Position numbers and translations under genes: made by a program. A stretch of DNA of 64,000 bases from positions 65,419 through 129,418 of the forward strand of contig CABIYX010000003.1 of NCBI GenBank assembly GCA_902363045.1, read 5' to 3'. How positions within the stretch are numbered: the stretch's first letter is position 1; every line of letters begins with the position of its first letter. The stretch comes from Clostridiales bacterium (GTDB lineage Bacteria; Bacillota; Clostridia; Oscillospirales; Oscillospiraceae). Below the pieces are notes generated by a model. The model saw only the letters and a program-made list of their open reading frames with translations. It did no database searches and was not told where the DNA came from. Of this stretch, positions 17,450-26,400 are shown one piece after another.

Positions 17450-17980
17450 TTACCCGTGGTCCAGCCCCTTCAGCCGTCCCACCAGCAGCTGGGCGCACAG
17501 GCCGGTGAACAGGCCGCTGGCCGCGCCGGCCACAACCAGATAGGGCAGATAGGCCAGCACCGTCCAGCTTCTCAGCAGGGCGGCGGCCACCAGCAGCTGC
17601 CCCAGGTTATGGAACACCGCTGAGATGGGACTACACAGCCAGATCTGCCTCCAGGTCAGCAGCCGGGACAGCAGCAGCAGGACCAGCCAGCACAGCAGCC
17701 CGCCCCCCAGGCTGTAAAACAGCGTCATCATCTGCCCGGAGAACACCGCCCCCAAAAACACCCGGGTCACCAGAATGAGCAGCGCGTCCCCCGGCCCCAG
17801 GGCAAAGACGGCGTACACCGTGACGATATTGGCCAGCCCCAGCTTGACCCCCGGGATGGGGATGGGGACCGGGATTTGCGCCTCCGCCATGAAAATGGTC
17901 AGGGCGATAGCGGTGAGCAGGGCCAGCCGGGTGATCCGGCGGGCTCCGTCAGCCGGCCGCCGTGTCCGCAAAGCCCTCAC
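17450..17980 (-). CDS. Gx transporter family membrane protein
   Basis: The 176-residue membrane protein carries the family motifs EAQIPVPIPIPGVKLGLANIVTVYA and GAVFSGQMMTLFYSLGGGLLCW; the family is sometimes labelled heptaprenyl diphosphate synthase component I. It is last in apbE / NusG-II / Gx and overlaps the NusG-II gene by 32 bases. In Firmicutes this family occurs beside extracellular flavin and quinone electron-transfer genes, and it resembles ECF S-components, so it may import a redox cofactor or precursor. Function is not proven. Confidence 0.8.
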   Translation of the reverse strand: MRALRTRRPADGARRITRLALLTAIALTIFMAEAQIPVPIPIPGVKLGLANIVTVYAVFALGPGDALLILVTRVFLGAVFSGQMMTLFYSLGGGLLCWLVLLLLSRLLTWRQIWLCSPISAVFHNLGQLLVAAALLRSWTVLAYLPYLVVAGAASGLFTGLCAQLLVGRLKGLDHG

Positions 17981-18329
17981 CCCCCACGATCTCCACGATC
18001 ACCTGGTTGGGCAGGCAGACCACCGGAACGGTGGAGTCGGAGATCCACCCCTGGCGGACGCACACCTGATCGGGACAGGTGGCGGAGACGATCCGGATCC
18101 GGCCCGGCTCCACCTCCACCACGTTTTCCGCGCCCCCCTCTCCGGTCAGCGGAAAGGAGTAGGCCTCCCGCACCCGGTCCAGACGGATCTCCTTCACCAG
18201 CTCGCCCCGCTGATAGACCCGGGCCAGCACGCCTCCGCCGGGGCCGCTCCGCTGCCACCAGATCACGCCGGCGCACAGCAGAACCACGCCCCCCAGCAGG
18301 GCGGCCAGCAGCGCTGTTCGTTTGTTCAT
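17949..18329 (-). CDS. NusG domain II-containing extracytoplasmic protein
   Basis: The 126-residue protein has one N-terminal membrane anchor (residues 6-25) and a small extracytoplasmic beta domain ending in CPDQVCVRQGWISDSTVPVVCLPNQ, the hallmark of the stand-alone NusG domain II family, with its cysteine-bearing loops. I chose the ATG at 18329, which overlaps the apbE stop by four bases. It is found with ApbE in flavin-based electron transfer loci; the exact role is unknown. Confidence 0.85.
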   Translation of the reverse strand: MNKRTALLAALLGGVVLLCAGVIWWQRSGPGGGVLARVYQRGELVKEIRLDRVREAYSFPLTGEGGAENVVEVEPGRIRIVSATCPDQVCVRQGWISDSTVPVVCLPNQVIVEIVGGEGFADTAAG

Positions 18330-19375
18330 GCCTCCACCACCGTCACATCCAGGTCCTGATGCTGCGGATTGACCTGGTAATTCTCCTCCAGCCCTTCCGT
18401 CAGGGCCACAGAGCCGTCCTCCCGGACCCAGATCACCTGGACGTCCAGTTCCGGATGGGTGCGCCAAAACTCGATCCCGGCCTCCTCACCCAGCACAAAC
18501 AGGGCGGTAGCCAGGCCGTCGCACACCGTACCGTCCGGCCCCGCCACCGTGACCGACGCCAGCCCGGTTCGGGCCGGAGCGGCGGTCTTCGGGTCCAGGA
18601 TGTGCCAGTAGGTCTGTCCGTCCTGCTGAAAATACCTCTGATAGCTGCCGGAGGTGACCACAGCCTGATCCGCCACCTGGATGGCCAGCAGGTTGTCCAC
18701 CTGCTCCGAGGCCGGGTCCTGGACCCCCACCGACCAGGGGGAGCCGTCCGGCTTTCCGCCCACGGTCTGGACGTTGCCCCCCAGGTTCAGCAGGGCGGAG
18801 GTCACCCCCTGCTCCCGTAGCCGCTCCGCCAGGCGCGCCCCGGCATAGCCCTTGGCGACCGCCCCCAGGTCCAGCGCCATCCCGGCGGGCAGACGGACCC
18901 TCCGCCCATCCAGGTCCAGCTCCACCTGAGTATAGTCGATCCCCTCCGCCAGAGCGGACTGTTCCGCCTCCCCAGGCACCCGGTACTCCCCGGTGGTAAA
19001 GCCCCAAGCCTTAACAGCGGAGTAGGCAGTGAGGTCCAGCGCTCCGCCAGTGAGGCGGCACAGATCCAGCGCCTGGGAGAGGAGTCCCGCCGTCTCCCCG
19101 GAGAGTGAGACCCACTCCCCGCCGCTGTGGTCCACCGCCCAGATCTCGCTGTTTTCATCGGTGGCCGACCACAGATCCTCCCAGTGGTACAGCTGCTCCA
19201 CCGCCTGGTTCAGCTGCTCCTGACCGCCCCCCTCCCACAGCTCCAGAGACATGATGGTATCCATCACAAAGACCTGGGTAGACACGGCGGGCTCTGTCCG
19301 GGTCACGCAGCCGGACAGCAGCACCGCGCCGCCCAGGGCCAGGGCGGCCAGGCGAAGACACTTCGCTCTCTTCAT
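18326..19375 (-). CDS. apbE: ApbE-family FAD:protein FMN transferase (lipoprotein)
   Basis: The 349-residue protein has a lipoprotein signal ending LLSGC and then the ApbE domain: FVMDTIMSLELW near the start, ALDLGAVAKGYAGARLAERL near residue 168, and LNLGGNVQTVGGKPDGSPWSVGVQDP. The metal-site segment DGTVCDGLATALFVLG (T/A-x-D-type) lies near the C-terminus. The enzyme attaches FMN covalently to Ser/Thr of extracytoplasmic electron carriers. No obvious flavinylated target with the S(T)GAT motif is encoded in the window, so its client lies elsewhere. It is first in a three-gene overlapping operon. Confidence 0.92.
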   Translation of the reverse strand: MKRAKCLRLAALALGGAVLLSGCVTRTEPAVSTQVFVMDTIMSLELWEGGGQEQLNQAVEQLYHWEDLWSATDENSEIWAVDHSGGEWVSLSGETAGLLSQALDLCRLTGGALDLTAYSAVKAWGFTTGEYRVPGEAEQSALAEGIDYTQVELDLDGRRVRLPAGMALDLGAVAKGYAGARLAERLREQGVTSALLNLGGNVQTVGGKPDGSPWSVGVQDPASEQVDNLLAIQVADQAVVTSGSYQRYFQQDGQTYWHILDPKTAAPARTGLASVTVAGPDGTVCDGLATALFVLGEEAGIEFWRTHPELDVQVIWVREDGSVALTEGLEENYQVNPQHQDLDVTVVEA

Positions 19376-19388
19376 GGACTGCCCCGCC

Positions 19389-19631
19389 TTACAGCAGCTC
19401 CCGGTACAGGGCTGAGGCGTCCGCCTTGCCCACGCTGTCCGCCACTGCCAGCACCTCCACCTTTACGGTGCGCTCGCCGAACTTCAGCTCCAGCACATCC
19501 CCGGGCTTCACCTCATAGCTGGCCTTCACGCCGCGGCCGTTGGCCGTCACCCGGCCGTTGTCACAGGCCTCATTGGCCACTGTGCGCCGCTTGATCAGGC
19601 GGGAGACCTTTAACCACTTATCCAATCGCAT
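19389..19631 (-). CDS. rqcP: S4-domain RNA-binding protein RqcP (YabO/Hsp15-like)
   Basis: The 80-residue protein is essentially one S4 domain, MRLDKWLKVSRLIKRRTVANEACDNGRV, followed by a short basic region. RqcP assists ribosome-associated quality control by stabilising the P-site tRNA on stalled 50S subunits. Linkage to hup, mazG and a SpoVB-like gene matches the conserved Firmicute yabM-yabN-yabO order. I chose the ATG at 19631; an upstream in-frame start would run into the hup terminator. Confidence 0.9.
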   Translation of the reverse strand: MRLDKWLKVSRLIKRRTVANEACDNGRVTANGRGVKASYEVKPGDVLELKFGERTVKVEVLAVADSVGKADASALYRELL

Positions 19632-19656
19632 GGCTTCTGTTCCTCTCTGTCGCTGA

Positions 19657-19695
19657 TAAAAATAGGGGCGCCGCCCCTCGGTGTGGCGGCGCCCC
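19657..19695 (-). terminator. Terminator after hup
   Basis: An 11-bp perfect GC stem (19665-19675 with 19685-19695), followed on the minus strand by TATTTTTAT. It partly insulates rqcP from hup. Confidence 0.8.
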
Positions 19696-19718
19696 GGGAT
19701 CACGCTCCGGACCGGCCT

Positions 19719-19994
19719 TTACTTCGCCACCGCGTCCTTCAGGGCCTTACCGGCCTTGAACACGGGCAGACGGGCCTCGGAAATGGGGATCTCCTCCCCG
19801 GTCTTGGGGTTGCGGCCCACACGGGCGGCGCGGGTCTTGACCTCAAAGGAGCCGAAACCCACCAGCTGGACCTTCTCACCCTCGATCAGCGCGCCGGTAA
19901 TGGCCTCCACGGCGGCGGTGATGGCAGCCTCGGCGTCCTTCTTGGACAGATCGGCCTTTTCCGCCACAGCGGCGATCAGTTCAGTTTTATTCAT
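19719..19994 (-). CDS. hup: HU family DNA-binding protein
   Basis: The 91-residue protein is a full-length [24 protein letters not shown] at the N-terminal dimer helices and [24 protein letters not shown] with the DNA-intercalating arm proline. It compacts and bends DNA as a homodimer. AGGAGGA precedes the start. It lies between mazG and rqcP and has its own terminator, consistent with high, separate expression. Confidence 0.96.
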   Translation of the reverse strand: MNKTELIAAVAEKADLSKKDAEAAITAAVEAITGALIEGEKVQLVGFGSFEVKTRAARVGRNPKTGEEIPISEARLPVFKAGKALKDAVAK

Positions 19995-20079
19995 GTCGTC
20001 TTCCTCCTAAGAACATCGACGGCCGCGCACGCAGCCTGTCTTTTGAAATATCACTTAAAGCCGGGACGAACGCCAGCTT

Positions 20080-20874
20080 TTAAGCCTGAGCCTCCGGATG
20101 TGATTTCGCCCGGGTCCAGAGGGCCTCCAGCTCCTCCAGGGAGCACTCCTTCAGAGCACGGGGCGCCAGCTCCTCCACCGTCCGGAACCGGCGGATGAAT
20201 TTGTCACAGGCCTGTGTGAGGGCCTGCTCGCTGTCCAGCCCCAGGAAACGCCCCGCCTTCACCGCGGCGAAGAGCAGGTCGCCCAGCTCCTCCTCCGGGT
20301 CTCCGTCCCCGTGGGCGGCGCGGCGGAACTCGTCCACCTCCTCGGCCAGCTTGTCCAGGGCGGGCTCCCGGTCCGGCCAGTCAAAGCCGGCCTTGGCGGC
20401 CTTGCTCTGGACCTTCTCCGCCCGGATCAGGGCGGGAAGGGAGCGCGCCACCGCCTCCAGAGTGTCTGTGGCGGTGCGCTGGGACTTCTCCTCCCGCTTC
20501 TGGGCGTCCCAGGTATCCAGGGCCTGCTCTGAGTCTTCTGCCCGGACCGCGCCAAAGACATGGGGGTGGCGGAACACCATTTTCTTAGCCACGCCGTCCA
20601 CCACGTCGCCGAAGGAGAACAGTCCCTCCTCCTCCGCCATGCGGGCATGGAACACCACCTGGAGCAGGACGTCGCCCAGCTCCTCCTTCAGGTGCTCCGG
20701 GTCCTCCTCATCGATGGCCTCCACCGCCTCATACGCCTCCTCCAGCATATTCCGGCGGATGCTCTGGTGGGTCTGCTCCCGGTCCCAGGGACATCCCCCG
20801 GGCGCCCGGAGCAGCTCCATGATGCGCAGCAGGTCCTCGATCCCATAGGAATCTACATATTGAAAATCTACCAC
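20080..20874 (-). CDS. mazG: Nucleoside triphosphate pyrophosphohydrolase MazG
   Basis: The 264-residue protein has two MazG domains. The first holds CPWDREQTHQSIRRNMLEEAYEAVEAID and the EELGDVLLQVVFHA metal site; the second has EEELGDLLFAAVKAGRFLG. It hydrolyses NTPs and dNTPs to monophosphates and pyrophosphate, cleaning the pool. It lies between the SpoVB-like flippase and hup as in yabM-yabN of Bacillus, although the extra N-terminal methylase-like domain of YabN is absent. Confidence 0.93.
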   Translation of the reverse strand: MVDFQYVDSYGIEDLLRIMELLRAPGGCPWDREQTHQSIRRNMLEEAYEAVEAIDEEDPEHLKEELGDVLLQVVFHARMAEEEGLFSFGDVVDGVAKKMVFRHPHVFGAVRAEDSEQALDTWDAQKREEKSQRTATDTLEAVARSLPALIRAEKVQSKAAKAGFDWPDREPALDKLAEEVDEFRRAAHGDGDPEEELGDLLFAAVKAGRFLGLDSEQALTQACDKFIRRFRTVEELAPRALKECSLEELEALWTRAKSHPEAQA

Positions 20875-20912
20875 AATCTCGCTTCCTTCGCAAGGTATTT
20901 TTTACGTCTTTT

Positions 20913-22778
20913 CTAGGAAAGATGCAGGATCCGGGCTATTTTTTCCCCCTTGGGCATGAGGGCGAGGTCCTCCCGGGTGATGGCCCGCAGGGCAATGATC
21001 AAAATCCCATACACCGCCACTGCCACCAGGATGGCGCAGATCACCGCCAGACCGTTGCCCGTCCGGCTCAGGCCCACGATCTTCTGGGTGGCCTGATCCA
21101 GCTCACACAGCTTCCCGGCAGCCATCAGCACCTTGGACAGCAGACCGTACACCGCCCAGGCCCCCAGACCCATCAGGGCGGAGGCCGCCGCCGGCTTGGC
21201 GAACACCTGGAAATAAGAGGGCCGCCGGGGGATCACCCGGGCGATGACCACCAGGTCCAGCACCATGCACAGGGCAAAGCACAGGATATTGCCCATAGGG
21301 GCCCCATAGATCCCCATGCTGGGCACAACGACCACATGGTAGTTGGTAAAGATCTTCACCACCCCGCCCAGCAGCATAATGGCCACCGGGAGGTTGACAA
21401 AGCCGTGGGCCTGGAGGATGGAGTTGCACACCAGCATCATACACACGAACAGGGTGGCCAGACCCAGTGTGGACAACAGGGGGCCGGCCAGGTCCGCGTT
21501 CAGACTGGGGAAGATCAGGGCCATGATGGGCTTTCCCAGCACATACAGCCCCACCGCCATGGGACAGGCCACCAGGGCCGTGATCCGCAGGGCGGAGCCG
21601 GTGATCCGTCCCGCGCCCCGGCGGTCCCGGCGGGCCAGCGCGCCCGAGACGGCGGGGATCACCGCCGCGGTCACCGCCGCCATCAGGGAGGTCGGCAGGT
21701 TATAGATATTCAGCGCTCCGTTGTAGTTGCCGTAGAGGGTGCGGCTGATCCCCTCCAGCGTGGTATGCAGGGCCATCGCGGCCTCCGCCTGCCCCCCCTG
21801 CCCCGCCATGCTCTGCTCCAGCAGGGCCATGGTGACTGCGCTTCCCTGGGGCAGGGCGGCCTGCCACGCCTTCATGGCCTGCTCCAGATCGGTGAAGTCT
21901 ACGATCCCCTGGTACAGCGCCCAGGTGTCCGGGTTTTCCAGCAAGGCCCGCTGGAGCTGTCCCTGGACTAGGGAACTGTCGATCACGGTGACGATGCCCA
22001 CCATGGAGGAGCTGATGGTGATGGGCACGGCGATCATCAGCAGGTCCTTCAAAATCTTGGCGGCGCCGTCCGGCCGGTCGTCGGACAGGTCCCCCTCCTG
22101 CCCCCGGGTGATGAGGAAGTTCATCAGCATATAGGCCAGGGCCACGATGGTGCCCACCGTCACGCCGGTGATGGCGCCCGCAGCGGCGTGGCTGGCGTCC
22201 GCGCCCTGCTTCACCAGCCAGTAGGCCAGACCCAGGCCCACCGTCAGCTTGCACAGGGCCTCGATGATCTGGGACACCGCGGTGGGGGTCATGCGGCCGT
22301 GTCCCTGGGCATAGCCCCGGAAGGCGGACAGACAGCCCACACAGATCACCGCCGGGGCCAGGGCCTTGATACCCGGGGCGGCCATGCTGTCGTGCATCAG
22401 ACCGGCCAGCTGGTCGGCACAGAAGAACATCACCAGGAAGGACAGCACGCCCAGGGTCAAGAACAGGGCCATAGCCAGCCGGAAGGTCCGCCGGACCTGA
22501 TTCTGACGGCCCAGGGCGTTGGCCTCGCTCACCAGCTTGGATACCGCCACCGGCAGTCCCGCGGTGGAGATGGTAAGCAGCACGGCGTAGATGTTATAGG
22601 CGTTGCCGAAGTCTGCGGTCCCCTGCTCGCCAATGATGTTGAGCAGCGGGATCTTATAAAACAGACCGATCAGCTTGACCACCAGGATCCCGGCCGCCAG
22701 CACGGCGGCGCCGCCGAAGAAGGTATTCTGCTTCGGGCTCTGCGCCACGCGGCGCGGGGGATGGCTGTGTTGGGCCAT
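20913..22778 (-). CDS. SpoVB/MurJ-like polysaccharide flippase (MOP superfamily)
   Basis: The 621-residue membrane protein has about 14 spans of the MOP exporter fold: GGAAVLAAGILVVKLIGLFYKIPL at the start, GNAYNIYAVLLTISTAGLPVAVSKLVSEA next and RGYAQGHGRMTPTAVSQIIEAL later. It is longer than usual because of a loop of about 75 residues around residues 270-345. SpoVB-group proteins flip lipid-linked wall or spore-cortex precursors. Its place directly upstream of mazG fits the YabM subgroup. The ribosome site AAAGGAGG is clear. Confidence 0.88.
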   Translation of the reverse strand: MAQHSHPPRRVAQSPKQNTFFGGAAVLAAGILVVKLIGLFYKIPLLNIIGEQGTADFGNAYNIYAVLLTISTAGLPVAVSKLVSEANALGRQNQVRRTFRLAMALFLTLGVLSFLVMFFCADQLAGLMHDSMAAPGIKALAPAVICVGCLSAFRGYAQGHGRMTPTAVSQIIEALCKLTVGLGLAYWLVKQGADASHAAAGAITGVTVGTIVALAYMLMNFLITRGQEGDLSDDRPDGAAKILKDLLMIAVPITISSSMVGIVTVIDSSLVQGQLQRALLENPDTWALYQGIVDFTDLEQAMKAWQAALPQGSAVTMALLEQSMAGQGGQAEAAMALHTTLEGISRTLYGNYNGALNIYNLPTSLMAAVTAAVIPAVSGALARRDRRGAGRITGSALRITALVACPMAVGLYVLGKPIMALIFPSLNADLAGPLLSTLGLATLFVCMMLVCNSILQAHGFVNLPVAIMLLGGVVKIFTNYHVVVVPSMGIYGAPMGNILCFALCMVLDLVVIARVIPRRPSYFQVFAKPAAASALMGLGAWAVYGLLSKVLMAAGKLCELDQATQKIVGLSRTGNGLAVICAILVAVAVYGILIIALRAITREDLALMPKGEKIARILHLS

Positions 22779-22815
22779 GGGAAACCTCCTTTTCGTTCGG
22801 GGCGGAACGGGCCCG

Positions 22816-24138
22816 TCAGGCTCCGCCGCCCCTCACGCTACCAAAAATCCGGGGCAGGGCATAGCTCTCCACCTCCGCGCGGATCTTCTCCAGATCCAGG
22901 GTGAAGAACTCTCCCTTCTCATATATGACCCGTCCCCGGGCCATATTCATCACCACGTTGGAGCCCCGGGCCGAATAGACCAGATCCTCCTCCACATCGT
23001 GGCAGGGGAACAGATTGGGCGCGGCCAGATCCACCAGGATCAGGTCCGCCGTTTTGCCCGGAGCGATGACCCCGGTGTTCCGCCCCAGGGCCCGCGCCCC
23101 GTTGACGGTGGCCATCTCCAGGGCCTGCCGGGCGGTCACCGCCGTGGGGTCCAGGCCGATCCCCTTGTGGAGGATGGCGGCCAGCTTGATCTCCTCAAAC
23201 AGGTCGTGGCTGTTGTTGGAGGCCACGCCATCGGTGCCCAGGGCCACGTTGACCCCACGCTCCAGCAGCCGGGGCACCCGGGCCGCGCCGGAGGCCAGCT
23301 TCAGGTTGGACACGGGGTTGTGGACGGCGGTGATCCCCCGCCGGGCCATCAGCTCCATGTCCTCATCAGTCACCCAGACGCAGTGGGCGGCTGTGCCGCC
23401 ATTGGCCCACACACCATATTGGTCCAGCAGGGCCACCGGGGTCTTGCCGTATTTTTGGAGGCAGTTTTCATGCTCAGACCGGGTCTCGGACACATGGACG
23501 TGCATCCCCAGTCCGTGCTCCGCGGCATAGCCGGCCATCCACTCCCACAGGGGCGGGTTGGAGGTATACTCCGCGTGGATGGAGGCGTCCACCTTGATCT
23601 GGCCGTCCCCCGCGCCGTTCCACTCCTCCGTCAGGGCGATCTGGTTCCGGCAGTCCCCGCAGGCGTCCGGAGAAAAATCCTCCGGCGCGCCGAAATATAC
23701 CCCGCCGCAGGACAGGTTGGCGCTGACGCCGGACTCCAGCACCGTCCGGGCCACCGCGCCGGTGTGCATATACATATCCGCGATGCAGGTGGTGCCCGAG
23801 GCGATCATCTCCGCCAGGCCCAGGGCGGTCCCGGCAGCCACGCATCGGTCATCCAGCTTGGCCTCGGCAGGGAAGATATAGTCGTTCAGCCAGTGCTGAA
23901 GGTCGTGACCCCCGCCATAGCCCCGGAGCAGGGCCATAGGCACATGGGTGTGGCAGTTGACCAGGCCGGGCAGCAGAGCCTTGCCCTGTCCATCGATCAC
24001 CCAGTCGAACTCCCCACGGGGATGCTCCTGGCCCACAGAGGCGATCCGGGTCCCCTCCACCGCCACGCAGGCGTTTTGAAGCACAGGCCGGGCCGGGTCC
24101 ATAGTCACAGCGGTGACATTTCGGAACAAGATTTTCAT
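22816..24138 (-). CDS. mtaD: Amidohydrolase: MTA/SAH (or related aminoimidazole) deaminase
   Basis: The 440-residue metal-dependent hydrolase has the cytosine-deaminase-like set: LLPGLVNCHTHVPMALLRGYG with the H-x-H metal ligands, HVHVSETRSEHENC, TAAHCVWVTDEDMELM and LGTDGVASNNSHDLFEEIK with the final aspartate. The closest function is deamination of S-adenosylhomocysteine, 5'-methylthioadenosine or adenosine. Purine nucleoside phosphorylase follows eight bases later, so the pair looks like nucleoside salvage: deaminate, then phosphorolyse. Confidence 0.85.
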   Translation of the reverse strand: MKILFRNVTAVTMDPARPVLQNACVAVEGTRIASVGQEHPRGEFDWVIDGQGKALLPGLVNCHTHVPMALLRGYGGGHDLQHWLNDYIFPAEAKLDDRCVAAGTALGLAEMIASGTTCIADMYMHTGAVARTVLESGVSANLSCGGVYFGAPEDFSPDACGDCRNQIALTEEWNGAGDGQIKVDASIHAEYTSNPPLWEWMAGYAAEHGLGMHVHVSETRSEHENCLQKYGKTPVALLDQYGVWANGGTAAHCVWVTDEDMELMARRGITAVHNPVSNLKLASGAARVPRLLERGVNVALGTDGVASNNSHDLFEEIKLAAILHKGIGLDPTAVTARQALEMATVNGARALGRNTGVIAPGKTADLILVDLAAPNLFPCHDVEEDLVYSARGSNVVMNMARGRVIYEKGEFFTLDLEKIRAEVESYALPRIFGSVRGGGA

Positions 24139-24145
24139 AGAGACC

Positions 24146-24970
24146 TCACATTTTCCTCAAACAGGCCCGGATCAGGCCGGAGAATTTTTCCCGGGCAGCC
24201 TCAGCGGCGTCCAGCACCTCCTGCTCGGACAGGGGCTGATCCAGGATCCCCGCCGCCATGTTGGACAGCAGGGTCAGACCCAGCACCTCCATGCCGCAGT
24301 GGCCAGCCACAATGACCTCCGGCGCGGTGGACATCCCCACCGCGTCGCCCCCCAGAATCCGGGCAGCCCGGATCTCCGCCGGGGTCTCATACTGAGGACC
24401 GTAGCAATAGAAATATACGCCCTCCCGCAGAGGGATGTCCAGCTCCGCCGCCGTCTCCCTCGCCAGCTCCCGCAGGCGCGGGGTGTACAGGTGGGAGGCG
24501 TCGGGGAAGCGGACGCCGAACTCCGGCAGGTTCTCCCCCCGGAGGGGGGACTCGGAGAACATCTTGATCTGGTCGGTGATGAGCATCAGGTCGCCGGCCT
24601 TCCACTCCAGATTTACACAGCCGGCGGCGTTGGTGACCACCAGGGTATCACAGCCCAGCAGGCGCAGTACCCGGACGGCATAGGAGACCTCTTCATAGGA
24701 GTAGCCCTCATAGTGGTGCATCCGGCCCTGCATCACAGCCACCCGCTGGCCCTCCAGCAGGCCGAACACCAGGCGTCCCTTGTGGCCCGGGGCGGTGGAC
24801 GCCTTGAAATGGGGGATGTCCCGGTAATCCACCGCGATGGGGTCCTCCACCTCATCCCCCAGATAGCCCAGGCCGGAGCCCAGCACCATTGCGACCTTGG
24901 GAGTAAATTCCCCCAGCCGCTCCCGGAGCGCCCGGGCGCTCTCCTGATATTGCTCCATGGTAAAGTTCAT
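24146..24970 (-). CDS. punA: Purine nucleoside phosphorylase
   Basis: The 274-residue enzyme is a trimeric-type PNP. The phosphate loop is VLGSGLGYLGDEV, the family signature is VAVMQGRMHHYEGYSYEEVSYAVRVL with the key histidine, and the base pocket is TNAAGCVN. DAVGMSTAPEVIVAGHCGMEVLG follows near the C-terminus. It cleaves inosine, guanosine or related nucleosides with phosphate. It is co-transcribed with the deaminase gene. Confidence 0.93.
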   Translation of the reverse strand: MNFTMEQYQESARALRERLGEFTPKVAMVLGSGLGYLGDEVEDPIAVDYRDIPHFKASTAPGHKGRLVFGLLEGQRVAVMQGRMHHYEGYSYEEVSYAVRVLRLLGCDTLVVTNAAGCVNLEWKAGDLMLITDQIKMFSESPLRGENLPEFGVRFPDASHLYTPRLRELARETAAELDIPLREGVYFYCYGPQYETPAEIRAARILGGDAVGMSTAPEVIVAGHCGMEVLGLTLLSNMAAGILDQPLSEQEVLDAAEAAREKFSGLIRACLRKM

Positions 24971-24983
24971 CGTCCGCTCCCTC

Positions 24984-25376
24984 TCACAGTCCGGCGCCGC
25001 AGCGGCGGCAGAATTGATCCTCTTTCCCGCATACCGCGCCGCAGGCGGGGCAGGCCCGGGACTGGCGCAGGGCGGAGATCCGCTCCTTCAGCTCAGAGAT
25101 CCTGGCGCTGAGGCCATCGGCCCGCTCCAGCAGCCCGGATACCTTGTCCCCCTCCTCGCACTGGCCCCGGTGGGCGTCGTACATGACCTGCCCCAGCTGG
25201 CGCAGGACGTCGTTGAACTCCCCGTTCAGGTCAAACAGCTGCACATTCAGCTTGGCCACATCCACCATCTGGCCCGCCTTCTTTCCGGCCGCCCGGGCGG
25301 TCTGATTGGCGGCGTCCGCGGCCTCCGCCGCAGTGTCCCGGATCCGATCCAGCAGTTCCTTCACCTTGTCATCCAT
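24984..25376 (-). CDS. Helical protein with C-terminal zinc ribbon
   Basis: The 130-residue protein is mostly alpha-helical and charged (DDKVKELLDRIRDTAAEAADAAN, a coiled-coil-like centre) and ends in a double Cys-pair zinc ribbon, CPACGAVCGKEDQFCRRCG. The family is common in Clostridia and has no established function. I chose the ATG at 25376, which has AGAAGGGA upstream. It lies upstream of punA and is probably in the same transcript. Confidence 0.7.
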   Translation of the reverse strand: MDDKVKELLDRIRDTAAEAADAANQTARAAGKKAGQMVDVAKLNVQLFDLNGEFNDVLRQLGQVMYDAHRGQCEEGDKVSGLLERADGLSARISELKERISALRQSRACPACGAVCGKEDQFCRRCGAGL

Positions 25377-25636
25377 CGCGCGCGCTCCCTTCTGATCTGT
25401 CCATACAGCCTCCGTGTGGACGGACGGCCGTTCCGCTCCGTGTCCCGTTCCCTCCGGCGGCCCCGTTTCCCCATGTGTGCGGCGCACCGGACAGGGTATG
25501 CAAATTTTGGTCTTTATAGTTTACACCAATTCAGGTCAAAAAGCAACGGATACCACGGGAAACGCTGAAACTCTACGGAGCGTTTCTTGTATTCCGGCGT
25601 TTCTTCTGATATGCTGGTATTCGGAGGTGAGGGAAG

Positions 25637-26221
25637 ATGGACAATATACGGACCGGCGCGCTGATCCGCAGGCTCCGCCGGGAGCTGGGCCTGACCCAGC
25701 TCCAGCTGGCCGGCCAGCTGGGTGTGAGCGACAAGGCGGTCAGCAAATGGGAGCGCGGCCTTGGAAGCCCGGAGGTCTCCACACTGCCCCGGCTGTCCCA
25801 GGTGCTCGGGGTCGATCTGGCCCGGATGCTCCAGGGGGATCTGACCCCCAATGATCTGGTAGGAGGAAATATGAAAAAGCTGAACTATTACGCCTGCCCC
25901 GTATGCGGCGGGCTGACCTTCTGCACCGGCGCGGCAGAGGTATCCTGCTGCGGACGGAAGCTGTCCCCGCTGACGCCCCGCAAGGCAGCCACGGAGGAGA
26001 AGCTCCAGATGGAGGAGGTGGAAACCGACTGGTTCATCACCAGCAGCCACCCCATGCGGAAGGAGAACTATATCTCCTTTGTGGCCTTCGCCACAGGCGA
26101 CCGCCTTCAGGTGATTAAGCAGTACCCCGAGTGGGACCTTCAGCTGCGCATCCCCCGCCGGGGGCACGGGATGCTGCTGTGGTACGCCCAGGCGGACGGC
26201 CTGCTGTACCAGCTTCTGTAA
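25637..26221 (+). CDS. XRE-family regulator with a cysteine-rich desulfoferrodoxin-like C-terminus
   Basis: Residues 1-65 are a classic helix-turn-helix (IRRLRRELGLTQLQLAGQLGVSDKAVSKWERG). After a short linker the protein has CPVCGGLTFCTGAAEVSCCG and then SSHPMRKENYISFVAF, which resemble the iron-site segments of desulfoferrodoxin/neelaredoxin folds. It may be a transcription factor that senses metal or redox state. The targets are unknown; the 260-base gap upstream is the likely autoregulatory region. GGAGGTGAGGG precedes the ATG. Confidence 0.75.
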   Translation: MDNIRTGALIRRLRRELGLTQLQLAGQLGVSDKAVSKWERGLGSPEVSTLPRLSQVLGVDLARMLQGDLTPNDLVGGNMKKLNYYACPVCGGLTFCTGAAEVSCCGRKLSPLTPRKAATEEKLQMEEVETDWFITSSHPMRKENYISFVAFATGDRLQVIKQYPEWDLQLRIPRRGHGMLLWYAQADGLLYQLL

Positions 26222-26400
26222 CGGGCCCAAGACCGTTCCGCCACCGGTTGGACACCTTGACCCTTTTTATGGTATAGTAGAGGCAGACAGCCGGCGGCGG
26301 ACGCCCGTTCTTCAACCGCTTCCGCAGCCAGCTTCCCCGGACCCGGCGCTCAAGCGGCCGCGGACCGGATCATCACAAAAATGATTGAGAGGTATTGCGT

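Noticed and set aside
26240..26290. Promoter before ridA (TTGGAC or TTGACC with TATAGT)
   Set aside because: The spacings (19 or about 10-12 bases) are poor and I could not choose between them.
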